DNA of 64,000 nucleotides from Vitellaria paradoxa. Lineage: Eukaryota; Streptophyta; Magnoliopsida; Ericales; Sapotaceae. Within the stretch, counting starts at the first letter, position 1. Each line of letters starts with the position of its first letter. The DNA lies in assembly GCA_019916065.1 (NCBI GenBank), contig CM034241.1, positions 25,228,340 to 25,292,339 of the forward strand. Reading direction: 5' to 3'. Under the pieces are notes generated by a model. That model was given only the letters and a program-made list of their open reading frames with translations, did not search any database and was not told the origin of the DNA. Both the position numbers and the translations under genes were made by a program. Positions 1-12,137 of this stretch are shown in pieces.

Positions 1-650
1 GACATGGAATTTAAAGTATAAGGATAGGTGCCACAACTAGACTTTGCAACAGTAGGCTCATCAAGAGTATCATCCACAGCCAGACTAACTGATTTGTGTA
101 CAGTGAGATGGGTAATGGGTGAGGGCTGTGGTGTAAGACTAGATGATGATAATTCAATATGATTGGCTTGAATAATTTTGGTGACAAAGACAACAAAGGG
201 TAAGGAATCCTTCGTACGTTTTAATTGTTGTGCAGTGAACATGAGTCTAAATATGAAGAATGCTAAATTAAACTTGAGACCCATCAGAATGGCATAAATA
301 ATATGACCACGCCTCAATGTGACATCAGAATAATGAGAAGTAGGATCAATGGAGGCAAACACAAACAAATTCAATATGTGTAAGGTCTTGAAGGATGCAT
401 TTTCAAAATCAGTTTCATGAAAATTGGTGTAAAATTCTTGGACCAACTTAACAGGCACAGATCCAGAAATATCTGTGATAGACTCCTAACCCAACTGAGC
501 AAACAGTGGACGGATCAGTGGAAAATTATTTAGGTCCATGTTTCTCTCAATTAACACAGGTCTTTTGAAAAACAAATTTGACAATTCATTTTGGTTTAAA
601 AATCAATTTCCAGATGAAGATGGAGAACCTGTTCTACTTCTCTTAAACAT
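1..650 (-). pseudogene. Transposase_32-like plant TE protein, decayed
   Basis: Reading leftward from an ATG at 648-650, the frame has stops at 603-605 and 486-488 and is then open to the window edge, so the gene is both broken and cut off. The core translated from about 335 down to 260 includes SDVTLRRGHIIYAILMG followed by a hydrophobic stretch. This resembles the conserved block of the 'putative plant transposon protein' family (Transposase_32), whose biochemical role is unknown. After the core the reading becomes Ser/Pro/Thr-rich. It lies downstream of the copia pol on the same strand, in the place where SIRE-type copia elements carry an extra env-like frame. It may therefore belong to that element, but an independent insertion is not excluded. 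Family assignment is from remembered motif shape only. Confidence 0.5.
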
Positions 651-1431
651 TTTTCTAGAAAATAAGTCCAATAATAATACAGAAATGTAACAAAATGGAA
701 TCTAATGCAAAATGCAGAAAATATTGTGTAAGGAAACGTACCTAAAATGCATGCAAGACACTATGCACAAGAGAAAGAAGCTGGATGGTTACGGGTTCTA
801 GGAAAGAAATGTATGTAAAATAAAGACCAGTATTAACGGGGGCCATATATAGGATGGGTCGAACCGTCACGCTCGTTGTGCCCTTGTTGTGCCAACAGCC
901 TGAAGGGGTGCACTCCTAGTGCCCTCCTTGCGAGGAACACTGGAATGAGGTGATGGATTGGCCTCTCTGCCCCTTTCTTGTAAGGCTCTCAAGAATGAAT
1001 CTGAAGGATTCTTTGTGCACAAAAGAATATTATTTTCTAAGATAAATAAGTACAAAACATAAGAAAATGATAGGAGGTTCATTGATTTGATCAAAGTAAC
1101 TTTAATTCACCTATGTCCAAACATGTAAATCTATCATTCAATCAGTATAAATTTATAATGAACAGAAATTCATCTCCCCCAATAAATCTCCAATGCTGCG
1201 CCACGAGATGAATTAAGCCATATGCAAGATGAATCAAGTGTTTAAGGAAGCACATTAAAATTATGACAAAGTTCATCGAAGCACTCTCTTTATATTTAAT
1301 TGGAAATACAAATATTTAATTCATCACAATTTATTTGACTAAATGATTCGACGTACATATAAAGAGATAGAAGTCATAAAATATCTTCAAAACAAATAAT
1401 GAACTCCTATCTCTCTTTTTATTTTTTTAAG
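651..1431. other. Spacer between copia pol and downstream frame
   Basis: No convincing gene. A GC-richer patch at about 860-970 is rich in GTGCC/GCC words, and a similar patch occurs at 4860-4980. The rest is AT-rich. No polypurine tract or LTR edge could be defined. Confidence 0.4.
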
Positions 1432-2837
1432 AAATTAAGGATATACACAAATGCCCAATGACTTCCTGAGAGATTTGAAGTGAAGGGCCTCTGAGGGTTT
1501 AGTGAAAAGGTCAGCCAATTGATTTTCAGTTTGCACATGCTCCAAAGTAATGGCATTCTCCTTAACCAGCTCTCTAATGAAATGATACCTAATGTCTATA
1601 TGTTTGGTGTGAGAATGTAGGACAAGATTCTTAGAAATACTTGTGGCACTCATGTTGTCACAAAACGTTGTAATGGTGCCTTGTTCCAACACATAGTTAG
1701 CAAGCATATGCTTTATCCATAAGAGTTAGGTGTAACAACTTATAGCAGCAATATATTCAGCCTCTGTAGTGGACAACGATGTGGCATTTTGCTTTTTACT
1801 ATGCCATGAGACTAAATTATTACTCTCGCAATCATCTATAGTACCTGCCTAATCAGTGTCAGAGTATCCTGTAAGATCAGGATTGGTGTCACAAGTAAAC
1901 CAAATCCCAAAATCTAGTGTTCCACTAATATATTTTAGAATTCTTTTAGCAACATATAAGTGTGACTCTTTAGGATCAGATTGATATCTAGCACATACTC
2001 TTATGTTAAATGCAATGTCAGGTCTACTAGATGTAAGATACAACAGACTACCTATCATGCTCATATACATGGTTTGGTCAACACTTTTTCCACTGGGATC
2101 CTTGTGAAGTTTAGTGCTTGTGCTCATGGGAGTTTTGGCATGTTTAGCATTGAGAGATCAAACATTTTCACCAAGTCTCTAACATATTTGGATTTGGAAA
2201 TAAAAATTTTTTCACCCTCTTGTTTGACTCGAAGACCTAGAAAATAGTTTAATTCAACCATCATGCTGATCATTTCTAATTGTGTAGACATCACTTTTCC
2301 TAAATCAACAGCATTTTGTTCACATGAAGATCTAAACACAATATCATCAACATAAATTTGTCCAATCAAAATGTGCTTAGAATCAATGCGAATAAACAAT
2401 GTTTTGTCTACATTCCTATGCACAAAGCTAGACTCAAGTAAGAAAGCAACGAGTCTCTCATACCAAGCACGTGGTGTGTGTTTCAAACCATGCAGAGCCT
2501 TTTTCAATTTATACACATGATTAGGAAATTTTGGGTCCTCAAAACCTTTGGGTAGCTCTACATAGGCCTTTTCTTGAAGAAAGCCATTTAAAAATGCACT
2601 CTTGACATCCATTTGGGATAGTTTGAATTTTAAAAGGCAAGCAATGGCTAAAGGTAACCTAATGGATTCAAGTTGAGTGACAGGAACAAAGGTCTTATCA
2701 AAGTCAACACCCTTCACTTGAGTGTAACCTTGAGCAATAAGCCTAGCCTTGTTTCTAATGACATTACCAAACTCATTACTTTTATTTTTAAATATCCATT
2801 TAGTTCCAATTACATTAGTGTGAGTTGGTCTAGGCAC
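1432..2837 (-). pseudogene. Copia reverse transcriptase-RNase H
   Basis: The 2837-2124 stretch is open and carries RVT_2 landmarks: GTKWIFKNK, NKARLIAQGYTQ, DVKSAFLNG, GLKHTPRAWYERL and the catalytic YVDD (plus-strand 2343-2354). The frame then slips near 2127 and continues as the connection and RNase H: SLLYLTSSRPDI, then TTEAEYIA, then the C-terminal ADLFTKP motif near 1500. Two in-frame stops break the RNase H: 1849-1851, where relatives have Trp (TGG to TAG), and 1726-1728, where a Gln codon would fit. The pol frame ends at about 1432. It once copied element RNA into DNA; in this state it cannot yield an enzyme. Confidence 0.85.
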
Positions 2838-4240
2838 TAAGGTTCACATATCATTTCAAACAAAATTGATTTAGCTCTTCATACATGACATTCACCCAAT
2901 TATCATCAAGTAAGGCTTCGTCTTAGGTTCAACTAAAGAAACATAACACACATAAGTTACCTTGTTCCTTAATTGCTAGCATGTTTTCATTTTATCAGTT
3001 ACCTCTCCAATGACTTAACTAGATGGGTGATTCAATTTCACTCTAGAAGATGGCTCCAACTGCTTGGTTATATCTGCAAGGCCATGATTTTCCTTATTTC
3101 TTAATTCAACTACTTCTTCTTCAATTTTCTTACTTGCTTCATCAATCTCTTCTATAGGACCATCATCTTCTTCTACTTGTTGAAAAACAGTGGAATTAGT
3201 ATGATCATCAACAATAACATTAATCGATTCCATCATTGAAGAAGTTTTCAAATTATAAACACAAAATGCACAACTAATGATAGAGTAGCCTAATAAGATT
3301 CCTTCATCGCTCCGAGAGTCAAATTTTCCAAGATTTTCTCTATCCTTAAGAATAAAGCACTTACTCCCAAAAAACTTAGAGATACTTAACATTGGGCATT
3401 TTACTGCTCCATAGCTCATAGGATGTTTTTGATGTACCAGGATGAAGATAAATCCTATTAGCTATGTAACATGTAGTGTGTACAGGTTCGGCTCAAAACT
3501 TCTTTGGAAGTTACTTTCCATGCAGCATTGAATGCACTATTTCTTGTAGGACTCTATTCATTCTCTCCACGACTCCATTTTGCCTGGGAGTCTTTGGCGT
3601 TGAAAACTCGTGTTTAATTCTATTCTTATCACAAAAATTTACATACTTCTAATTCTAAAACTCCCTTCCATGGCTAGTTTTGATTCTTGTGATACATCTA
3701 ATCATACGTTGCTTTTCTTACTGTAACTTGAAACATGACTTAAATGCTTCAAAAGTATCAGATTTTTCACATAGAAAATTAAGCTAAGCAAACTTATTGA
3801 AATCATCTATAGCAACAAAAATATATTACCAACCACTAAGACTCTTAGTGTGTGTGGGCCTCCTTAAGTCGAAGTGAACAAGTTCAAGAGGTTCTAAAGT
3901 TCTAATCGATTTTATATTTTTATGTGCACTGCTAACTTGCTTTCCTAATTGGCATGGACCGCACACACTATTTTTATGCTTTTCAAGTTTGCGTATACCC
4001 ATGATGAGTCCAGACATAGATAATTTATGTAAATCTTTATAGTTCAAGTGTCTAAGTCTTTGGTCCCACAACTCTGTCTCATCTAAGGTGGCAGAATTAC
4101 AAATAAATCCTTTAGAATTTGCTATCCCATAGCAATTATCAAAAGTACAAACACCAAACAAGATTGGTTGTCCTTTTTTATTAAAAATGTTACACTCAGT
4201 TTTAGAAAACTGGACAACATGGTCGGCATCGCACAATTAA
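2838..4240 (-). pseudogene. Copia integrase, multiply broken
   Basis: The 4236-3826 segment reads as a GAG-pre-integrase domain with LWDQRLRHLNYKDLHKL and a CGPCQLGKQ half-zinc-finger. It then enters the integrase core at LVHFDL, where the first catalytic Asp lies. From 3830 to 3420 the core is recognisable (for example TPRQNGVVERMNR near 3560) but has several stops. The 3419-3015 segment, with SKFFGSKCFILKDRENLGKF and EGILLGYS, is the C-terminal domain typical of copia integrases, followed by a Glu-rich linker. The protein would have joined element cDNA to host DNA; here it is non-functional. Confidence 0.8.
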
Positions 4241-4822
4241 CTTATGCTAACTAAGTTTGCCTTAAGTCCCTCTGCATACCAAACATTTTTTAAACATTTA
4301 AAAACTGTGGACTTAATCAACCTTTCTCTTTACCCTATGATGTACTACCATCACCAAAAGTCATTATACCACCTTGATAGGATTCAAGTTTTGAAAGAAA
4401 TGATTTATTTCCACTCATATGGTTTGAACATCCATTGTCAAGATACCACATGTTAGAATTAAAGCTTTAAAGGTAGTTTGTGAAACAAAACAATTTAAAT
4501 CTAATTTTCTAACCCATGTAGGCCTAGTTTTAGGAAAAATTGTCTTAACAGGTTTTTCTTTTTTATTTTGATTAAAATTTGAAATCTTTTGCTTTGAAGA
4601 CCTTTTATTTTTAGGTTTAGAGAAATTCAAATTTTTTATTTTTGAAATGGATGTGGATTTTAAAAATATTTTCAGAAAAATTTGAAAGAGTTTGAAACCT
4701 GTTTGTCATAAGAACTCTAGGTTTTGAGTTTTTAGAAAAAAAAATTTTGTGTAGTTCAAAGGGAAACCATAGAGTTTGTGACAATTAAGGTGGATATGAC
4801 ATTTGATTTCACAATGGTGACA
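4241..4822 (-). pseudogene. Copia gag zinc knuckle and protease remnant
   Basis: A CCHC knuckle, CHHCEIKCHIHLNC (C-x2-C-x4-H-x4-C), reads on the minus strand at 4822-4781. About 110 codons further on, WYLDNGCSNHM near 4450-4415 marks the aspartic protease. Family members normally have Asp-Ser-Gly at the active site; here it is Asp-Asn-Gly. Between them lies a Lys/Asn-rich linker. The protease-to-integrase connection around 4410-4240 is interrupted by stops. Nothing upstream of 4830 resembles the main gag domain, so the 5' part is lost or too diverged. Confidence 0.7.
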
Positions 4823-5160
4823 TAGAGGTACAAAGGATTGGGGCCCCAACTGCCAAACACAGAACCACATCTATCTGTCATTCTGTTACACAAGCCGGTC
4901 ACCCCTCTGAGGTGCCCTCTTTAGGCCCCGAGTGCCACCATTGCCCGAGGTGCCCCCTGCATACCCCGGAGCCAAAAATGTAAATTTTTGGGTTATTTGG
5001 CCTATTACCCCCAGAATTCACAACCCTAAGTCATCCTTAGTGACTAATATTGCTTAAATAACGTATTATCACACCTGAAACGTATTAAAAACCATCATTT
5101 TATGTTAATACAAAAATCTAAGCTGTTACAAATATACTATTAACATAATTTTCCATTCAA
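4823..5160. other. Junction between copia and CACTA fragments
   Basis: A GC-rich patch at about 4850-4980 is followed by AT-rich sequence that probably includes part of the intron before the CACTA exon at 5163. No gene and no clean element boundary seen. Confidence 0.35.
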
Positions 5161-5162
5161 CA

Positions 5163-5809
5163 GTTGGTGGAGCGGGGTGAGAGGACTGATTGGATGGCTG
5201 TCTAGTTGGTGACCTGTGATGAGAATTCGCAGGAGGTTCGGGCCATTAAGGTAATTAACACTTTATTTTGGTCAATGAGCATATTAAATTTCCTTTATAT
5301 AATTTAGTTACTTATCTTTCATTGTTATTTTTTAAATTACGCAAGCTCAGTTTGACGCTCATCTGGCTGAGTTGCCAGAGGATGAGAGGGAGTCCGAGGC
5401 GAGGAGAGATTAGATATTCTACTCTATTGTTAGACAGGTCGGCCATGGATACACGCTCACGCACAGCCTAGACATTCCACGCTAGTCCATCGCGCAAGTG
5501 GAGTTATCCACAGCTAGCTCATCCTAGGCTAGACGCCGCAACAAGGACTTGCTCCAGGCGCTCTGTACAGAGATGGACATGCAAGAAGAGTTGCTTTGGG
5601 CAGAGATGATGGTCGAGATGGAGAGACGCTTGTCTCAGAGTCAAAGCCATAACCCCGCTACTCAGGTTAGAAATATTAATTTTCGTATTCATAGTTAATT
5701 AATTTTTTATAAATTTATTTATATTTTGTTATCACATTCTCATTCACTTATTATTTTATTATAGGACTTAGATGATGGCAACTTGCCCTCTTGGATTGGA
5801 CTGAGCTGA
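5163..5809 (+). pseudogene. CACTA accessory gene (ORF2), last three exons, decayed
   Basis: Three exon-like blocks match the last three exons of the intact minus-strand gene at 57,035-59,013. The blocks are about 5163-5250; 5346-5665 (AQFDAHLAELPEDERESEARRD, then a stop, then GHGYTLT); and 5764-5809. The corresponding intact exon reads AQFEARLAQLPEEERRVAARRD. Stops occur in at least three places. The fragment retains the Glu/Arg-rich, probably coiled-coil C-terminal half of a Transposase_24-type protein. The same positions are separated by introns in both copies, which supports the exon model of the intact copy. Confidence 0.75.
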
Positions 5810-6184
5810 TTTTGGAGTTGACCGATAGTTACACAGACTTTTTTGTTTTTTTCTTTTGTGTTACACTTATATATATATAACTTTGTAACTAAATTTCGTA
5901 CTTTTTTAAATGCAAATGAAGATTTTTGTTCCATTTTATTTAAAAAAATTTCTACTACATGCATGTAATAGAGGCGCAATTAAAATTATAGTAAAAAAAC
6001 AAATAATTTAGAAATAAATATAATAATATTAAATAATATAAAATAAATAAATTAATTAAAAAATTAATAAAAAATAATTAAAAATAATAATTTTTAAAAA
6101 AATATAAAAATATATTATTGCAATCATTAATAATGAAAAATAATTAAAAATAAAAAAATAAAAAATGATAATTTAATTTCAATT

Positions 6185-6550
6185 AAAAAATTAATTAATA
6201 TTTGCGGCCACAACTACCAGTCGCAAATACTTATTACGCAGTCACCAATATCTTCCTTTCACATGGCGGGGACTAGCGTCAAGGCTTGTGTCATGTGGCA
6301 AGAAAGCATTAGCGATCGCTTAATCGTAAAGCAGTTGCAAATAACGTGTAAAGTAAATTTTTTGGCTGTCACTAATGCAGTCACAATAGCATTAACAACT
6401 GTCTAAGTAGTCACTAATAATTACTAGTGACGTCGCATTTGCGTTCCCTTGATAGCTGTCGCCACGCGATTGCTAATTCTTTTTAGTGACCACTTTGCCA
6501 CCATTTGCGACTACTTTTGGTTGCTACTAAAGCTTTTCTTTTTAGTAGTG
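6185..6550 (+). repeat. CACTA family 1 subterminal repeats and right terminus
   Basis: Repeated short motifs on both strands (CAGTCGCAAATA, GCGATCGC, AGTCACTAATA, TAGTGACCAC) crowd the last 360 bp before the terminal TAGTAGTG at 6543-6550. In En/Spm such subterminal motifs bind the TnpA-type protein. Confidence 0.75.
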
Positions 6551-7489
6551 TACACTAGTAATTTTGTGTTATTTACTTGCATTTTTCACATTTTTTAGAA
6601 TATAAATAATTACATCTTAGAATAAAATACAAAAACAAAACTAACAGCCTTTAACGACATTGTTTAGAAAAAAAAAAAAAAAAAAAACCCAAGCTATACT
6701 ATAACACAATTATGTCACATTTTAGTATTTTGTCTAACAACTTTACCCTAATTCTAGATGGTAGATTTATCGAGAGAAAAAAAAAAGGAATTTGATTTAA
6801 AATTAGTTATGCTATTTAGTTGTCATGGAAATTATATAAATTGAGAAATAAAATAATCAAATTAAAATTTTAATTTATTAAGAATGATTTTTGTTTTTAT
6901 TTCCTTTTTTTTATTTTTTAGCCCCTAACCAAATAAATTAGAGCATGTATTTTAATTAAGTCTCTATTCATTTAATTTCACTCTCTTTTTACTTTTATTT
7001 TTGCATTTATGCTATTAATTTTTTGATTCTCAATAAATTTTTTATCAAAACACACCAATATCAATTAGAGTTCTAAATAGAGAAAAGGTAGATAGAAAAT
7101 AGAAATAGTTAATATTAATAAACACAACAGTTTCTCTTTTCACACCATACTTTTTTTTCTTTCTTTGTGCTAGTGACATAAGCACTAAGCCTATTCTTCA
7201 CATTAAAAAAAAAAGATTAAAAAAAAAAACAAAGTAGTTTGTTTGGCCAAAACTTTGTATTAAGAGATGCATTTTTTTTTAAATATATATAAATTATTTC
7301 ATTAGAATATATTTAGTTTGATTATTAACTTCTTGTTTGAAATTAATTAAAAATGATAACCTGATGATGAAATTCAAAAATATATGTTTTTCTTTCACTT
7401 CTAAACATAATGCTCAAAATGAGGAAGCACATAATTCCCCATTATTTTATTTAATTTTTAGATATTATTTTCATTTTTATTGTTTTGAA
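6551..7489. other. AT-rich intergenic sequence
   Basis: No gene, RNA or bounded element seen. Contains a poly-A run near 6667-6686 and further A/T homopolymers. Confidence 0.5.
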
Positions 7490-10036
7490 TGTCACGCCCC
7501 GAAATCCATAATCGAGGGACATGGGGACAAACCCACAATAGTAATCACATAAAACCATACATCAAATACTAATCAAAGCAGAAGTGATAAACAACTATTG
7601 TATTCAATATTAGAATATCCAAAGGTCTGTAACTCGTCATAAAAGGGTTACAATACATCATACATCAAATCAGGCCCAAAACCAATATCCAAAAGAAAAT
7701 ACATAAAAAGAAAGTATAACAAATCACGACCTACTACTCTATGTCATGGTCCATCACGAGCATCTACTCCTATAAGATCAGCTATAGGGTGGTGAGCACT
7801 AAACCACGTGTGCTAAAAAATAAGTATATAAGAATATATTTCTTAATCATGCAGGCATTTAAGAATATATTTCTTAATCATGCAGGCATTTAACACTTAA
7901 TCATTATCAACTTCACAATAATATCATAATTTTCACATTATCTCATATTTTTCTAAATTAAATAGCTATCTAGCCATAATCCTGCAGTCTCATGTTAAAA
8001 CAACATCTATCATCTTATTCATATCTCAGTGTATATAATATTAATACAACCCTATGGGTCAAGTACTTTACAAGGTTAGTCTATGACTACAGAACTAAAC
8101 CCAAAATAATCCCCAGGCCTAAGCCATGGGGTACAACTAGTCCCCAAGTCCTACATGTACTCATCAAATCCCTAGGCCAAAGCTATGGGATACAACTGAT
8201 CTAGTAGTCCCAGATGTACTCATCAAATCCTCAGACCTCAGTCGTTGGGTACAATTGGTTCCAAAGTCCCAAATGTACTAATAGCTCTGGTCTCGCAGTC
8301 CTAGTCTATCTCATCTTACCTTAGTAGGTAAATCGATCCTGCAGTTCCAATACTAATATATGCTAGTGTAAGCCGTATATACACTTAGTAGGTTTGTAGC
8401 CTTACCCGTTATGCTAAACCACCCTGCATAGGTTTCGAAACTTTCGACCCTTGGACTTGGACTCTAGAACCTACTCTTTCTAGTACCCTTAATGACCTCA
8501 ATATCAAAAATCAATCTCAAACAATTTCCTTTAACAATAGCACATCATACACAACATTATCCTTAAATTAGATTCCTTGTATTTATTTTTTACTTTATAA
8601 GTCTTACAAAATATAATGTTCATTGGGGCTTAAATTTCACGTTGCCCTTCCATAAATATTATTCTCGTTATAAAACCTATCAAATTAAATCTCATGCAAC
8701 CTAAAAATACATACGACTAATTTGATAAGTAAAATTTAATATCAAACATGTCATTAAAAAAAAAGATTTTGGACATAAATTTTGATAATTCATATAAAAT
8801 AGAAAATAAAACATTTTAAGTTAATTCAAACGCCTAAAATGCTTAGAATTAACCCTAGTTTTGTAAAAATAAAATTTAAATTTATTCATGTGACCAATTA
8901 ATATAGATTTTAGGAAAACGAAATGGGTGTTTCTATCTAGGACCACACAAAACAATTCACTTTCATGATTTTTATAAAATCCATTTTCAATCAAAAGATT
9001 GTGAAAACTTTTACATTCATATGTCTAGTTTAACATATAAAAAGTTCAAAAATTAAGTCGAATTCTATGTATACATATTATATGAAAAATTGGACTAGTG
9101 TCAGTGCAACAACGTAAGACAAACAATAACTTTCACTGTTTTTATAAAATTCATTCTTACTCTAAATATTATAAAAATTTTACTATAGACTCTTTACATA
9201 TCTAGTTTCATGTGTAAAAGTTTTAGAAATTAAATCAGCTTCTGTATATACCTTTTATACCAAAAATTGAATTGGTGCTAGTGCAGCAATTTAAACCAAA
9301 CAGTTCATTTTCACAATTATAAGATTCATTTTGACTAGAAAAAAAAATGAAATTTTTACTGGATACTCCTTTACATGTTTAGTTGCATGGGTAAAAATAT
9401 CAAAAATTAATTCAACCTCTTAGTAGATTTTTCATATAAAACAGCATACTATTTCTAGCATATAAATTTCAGAATTTCATATATCAAAAATCAATACACG
9501 GATCAAACTTTCAACTTATGCACATATACATATAATCAAACAATTTTTTTTTATTTGTTTTGCAAAGATATGAAAGAAACATAAACTTATATGTTGAACA
9601 CCACCTACCTCGTTACACACGTAGATGAATGATGTGTAAAGTGCAACCACCAATTAAAGTTGGTTCTTCTATTGGAAAACCTGACGACCTTACTTCGAGC
9701 TACTCACAGAATTAAACGATTACGCTCTGGAAATGATGTAAGAAGAACCCTTCTTCTCCATCTTTACACAATTTTTTGCAAGAACACTTGGTGCTATAAT
9801 TATATCTTCTCACTCTTTATCTAGCTCAGATTTGCTAGGGGAAAAAGGGTTGGAGGCTTAATAAGGAGGGTTTATATAGAATCCCAGTAATCTTCCCTTA
9901 GAGTTTCACATTTTGCCTCCCCCATGCAGCATTAATTTTTGCTACTCAAACCACCAATCAAATTTCACCTTTCCTTTCAACCTATCACAACACATGCACC
10001 TCCCTTTTATGCGAATAGGGCTTGCCTCCTCTCACA
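7490..10036 (-). repeat. Long LTR (Tekay-like gypsy), copy A
   Basis: Starts TGTCACGCCCCGAAATCC and can be followed through to ...GCCTCCTCTCACA, a TG...CA unit of about 2.55 kb. It aligns along its whole length with the LTR at 29,388-31,885 in the same orientation, at roughly 85% identity in the stretches I compared. Because copy B has its primer-binding site beside the TGTCACGCC-type end, both LTRs are in minus orientation. A CACTA terminus abuts its right edge. It is either the 3' LTR of the gypsy element at 23.9-29.4 kb or a separate solo LTR. The flanks TTGAA (left of A) and CCCAG (right of B) do not match, which argues against a simple pair. Confidence 0.75.
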
Positions 10037-10540
10037 CTACTACAAAAATGCATTAAAGATCACACTAAAAAATTTACAAAGATCACGATTTTAGAAAAAG
10101 TGTGATAAATTTTTGTAAAGTAAATTTTTATCTTAGTTTAACTAAAAAATTGAGATAAAAAGTTAATTTTAATACTTTCTATCTCAGTTTTATTAAAATC
10201 GTGATTGTATTTCATATAACTTTTGCACGTTTTTAAAAGAAAAAAGTGAGATAAAAGATCAGTCGAAACCATCTTTAGAAAAAACTGAGATAAAAAAGTA
10301 AGGAAAACATCTCTAGAAAAAAGTGAGATAAAAAACTAGAGATAATTTTAATCTCTGGAAAAAAGTGAGATAATAAATTAGGAGAAAGCAAGATAAAAAA
10401 AAAACAAGAGTAAGGAAAACATCTCTGGAAAAAAGTGAGATAAAATAATTGGAGATAATTTCAATTCTAGCAAAAAGTGAGATAAAAATTTGGGGAAAAA
10501 AGTAAGATAAAAAATTGGGGAAAAAATGGGATAAAAAATG
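10035..10540 (+). repeat. CACTA family 2 left terminus and subterminal repeats
   Basis: About ten degenerate copies of (A)AAAAGTGAGATAAAA and variants (AAACTGAGATAAAA, GATCACACTAAAAA) follow the CACTACTACAAAAA terminus. Density and position match subterminal binding arrays of CACTA elements. The words differ completely from family 1 (TAGCGACCGC). Confidence 0.65.
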
Positions 10541-11645
10541 AGAGAACTTTTGCGCGCAAGGTTCCCTCCTTTCGTCTTCATCAGTACGTAAAAAGACCTA
10601 GCCAAGGGTTGGTTTCTCTCCCTCCATCTCTCCTTCCTTTCATCTTCATTAGTAGGTGGAAACCCTAGCCATTCAAGGGCTAGCGTGCAGGGGACAACAT
10701 GCGAAGAACAAAAGCCTTGAAGAACAAAAGCCTTCAAAAAAATTCAATCCTTGCACGTATATACTCATCTATCACCATGATTATTTTTTATATATTTTTT
10801 AAGCTTTGGTGGGACCCTTTCTTGTCAAAAAGCGGGTGAGAGCAATACAATATGCTCTGTGTATATATATATATATTACCTACAGACTTGGCTTTGAAAT
10901 ATACTTTATCAAAATCCTTGGAAGCATTATGTGGTCTCTTGGTTCAACCTATCGGAATATAAATTTCTAATCGGAATCAATATACAATCTTACTTTTCTT
11001 TGTGTAAGTTGTTGTGTTTGATGTTTTCAGGTTTAAGATTCTTGTTGAATGCTCTGTTTGTTAATATTAAAATTTTGTTTGGCTATTGAGAAAAATTAGC
11101 TTCCAATTTTATAACAGCTATCCTCTTTCCCAAGAATCCCAAGTGAGGGAATCCTAGGAGAGCTGTGAAACTCTCATGGCCCTTATGTCCTAGGCAATGC
11201 ATGTGTTATAATGGCTGAAAAAATGATCGCAATCCTACATCAATGAGCTAACTCAATATAAAGAATTCCTAGTCGAATTTCAATTCTAACTGCTTGTGCC
11301 CTAAATTATTGCACCATGGCTAAAGCACTTAAACATAAATAGGATTTATCCAAAACTGCTTGAATTTTTGGTTGGTGTGAGATATGGGCCGTATAATATT
11401 GTTTCAACTAGTGTAAGGCATTCTGCTTAGTGCTGGATATTCCATTGGATTTTAAGAGGATACAAAAATATGCCAGAAGCAAATGAGTTGTTGATTTGTC
11501 TTACATTTTTGTTTATGAGGATTGAAGCTAGCTAATTTCATTACTACGTGTTGGAACGTAGAACTAATTGTTTGTTTCACCAATGATTCGAGGATTAGGT
11601 GCCTTTCAGTTAGACTGATTGTCCTATTGGCTTTCTATGATGCAG
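10541..11645. other. Element interior, possible captured 5' UTR
   Basis: A C/T-rich stretch at about 10,560-10,720 has two AAACCCTAGCC-like words and resembles plant 5' leaders. It is followed by intron-like AT-rich sequence with (TA)n at 10,861-10,876. No exon could be proven. Confidence 0.3.
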
Positions 11646-12137
11646 AATGGTGTCACAACTTCCATTAAACCACAACAAATAACTTTTGTTGATCCTAGTA
11701 TTGAAAATTTTGATCACAGAGAAATTTCAGATTTTATACAGAAAGCTCAAAGTAACTTGGTTGGTTCTCCTTTCATCTCAAAGGACAGTAGCAAATTTGT
11801 AATTTTTCTCTTTTGTGATCAGCGTAACTGATAAAATTTTGGTTCCTTTGATTTGATGTAGGATCACTCACCACTTGAGTTTGCATGGGTTGAGCTCCTT
11901 GAAAATAATAAGTCAGTAACAGTTGAGGAGCTAGCTGAGGTATATCTTTTAAGTGCAAGTGCCATACCATATTGTTCTTCTAATGACCTTAGCTCATTCT
12001 AACAGATAATTTTTGGTAGTGTGGAGCCTCTTGAGAGCTATTGCACTCATCTTTTACTTTCAAAAGATGAAATCTATTTCACAGTGCTAGAGACCAGAGG
12101 ACCCATTTCTGTTTATGGGCCCCGTCCTTCCGTGCAG
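11646..12137 (+). pseudogene. Captured exons of RNR1-like ribonuclease II
   Basis: Three GT/AG-bounded blocks (11,646-11,759; 11,862-11,939; 12,006-12,137) are all multiples of three and read without a stop for 108 codons. The sequence NGVTTSIKPQQITF, then LEFAWVELLENNKSVTVEEL, then FGSVEPLESYC and LLLSKDEIYFTVLE, is what I recognise as the N-terminal region of plant organellar ribonuclease II (RNR1). That enzyme is an RNB-family 3'-5' exoribonuclease that matures chloroplast and mitochondrial rRNAs. The catalytic RNB domain and the flanking exons are absent. The retained introns point to capture of genomic DNA. Its position between the CACTA terminus and the transposase start supports transduplication, though a relic of a disrupted resident gene is possible. 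Confidence 0.7.

Larger units (their letters stand above)
1432..4822 (-). mobile_element. Ty1/copia retrotransposon (SIRE/Maximus-like), truncated
   Basis: On the minus strand the order is gag zinc knuckle (4781-4822), protease motif (about 4415-4450), GAG-pre-integrase and integrase (about 4240-3000), reverse transcriptase (2837-2124) and RNase H (2127-1432). This PR-IN-RT-RH order is diagnostic of copia. The RT wording, such as GTKWIFKNK and YVDDIVF, is closest to what I know of the SIRE/Maximus clade. The gag N-terminal part and both LTRs are not recognisable. Many stops and frameshifts make it a fossil. Confidence 0.85.
5161..6550 (+). mobile_element. CACTA family 1, 3' fragment
   Basis: The right end is TTTTTAGTAGTG, the reverse complement of a CACTACTAAAAA terminus. 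About 360 bp inside it are many copies of GCGATCGC / TAGTGAC / GTCGC-type words, the same subterminal repeat family seen at 40,110-40,384 and 55,610-55,970. Upstream lie exons of the accessory gene. The left half, with transposase and left terminus, is missing. Confidence 0.8.

Noticed and set aside
10378..10737. Minus-strand 119-codon frame
   Set aside because: It runs through CACTA subterminal repeats, giving a low-complexity Phe/Ser/Leu-rich product.
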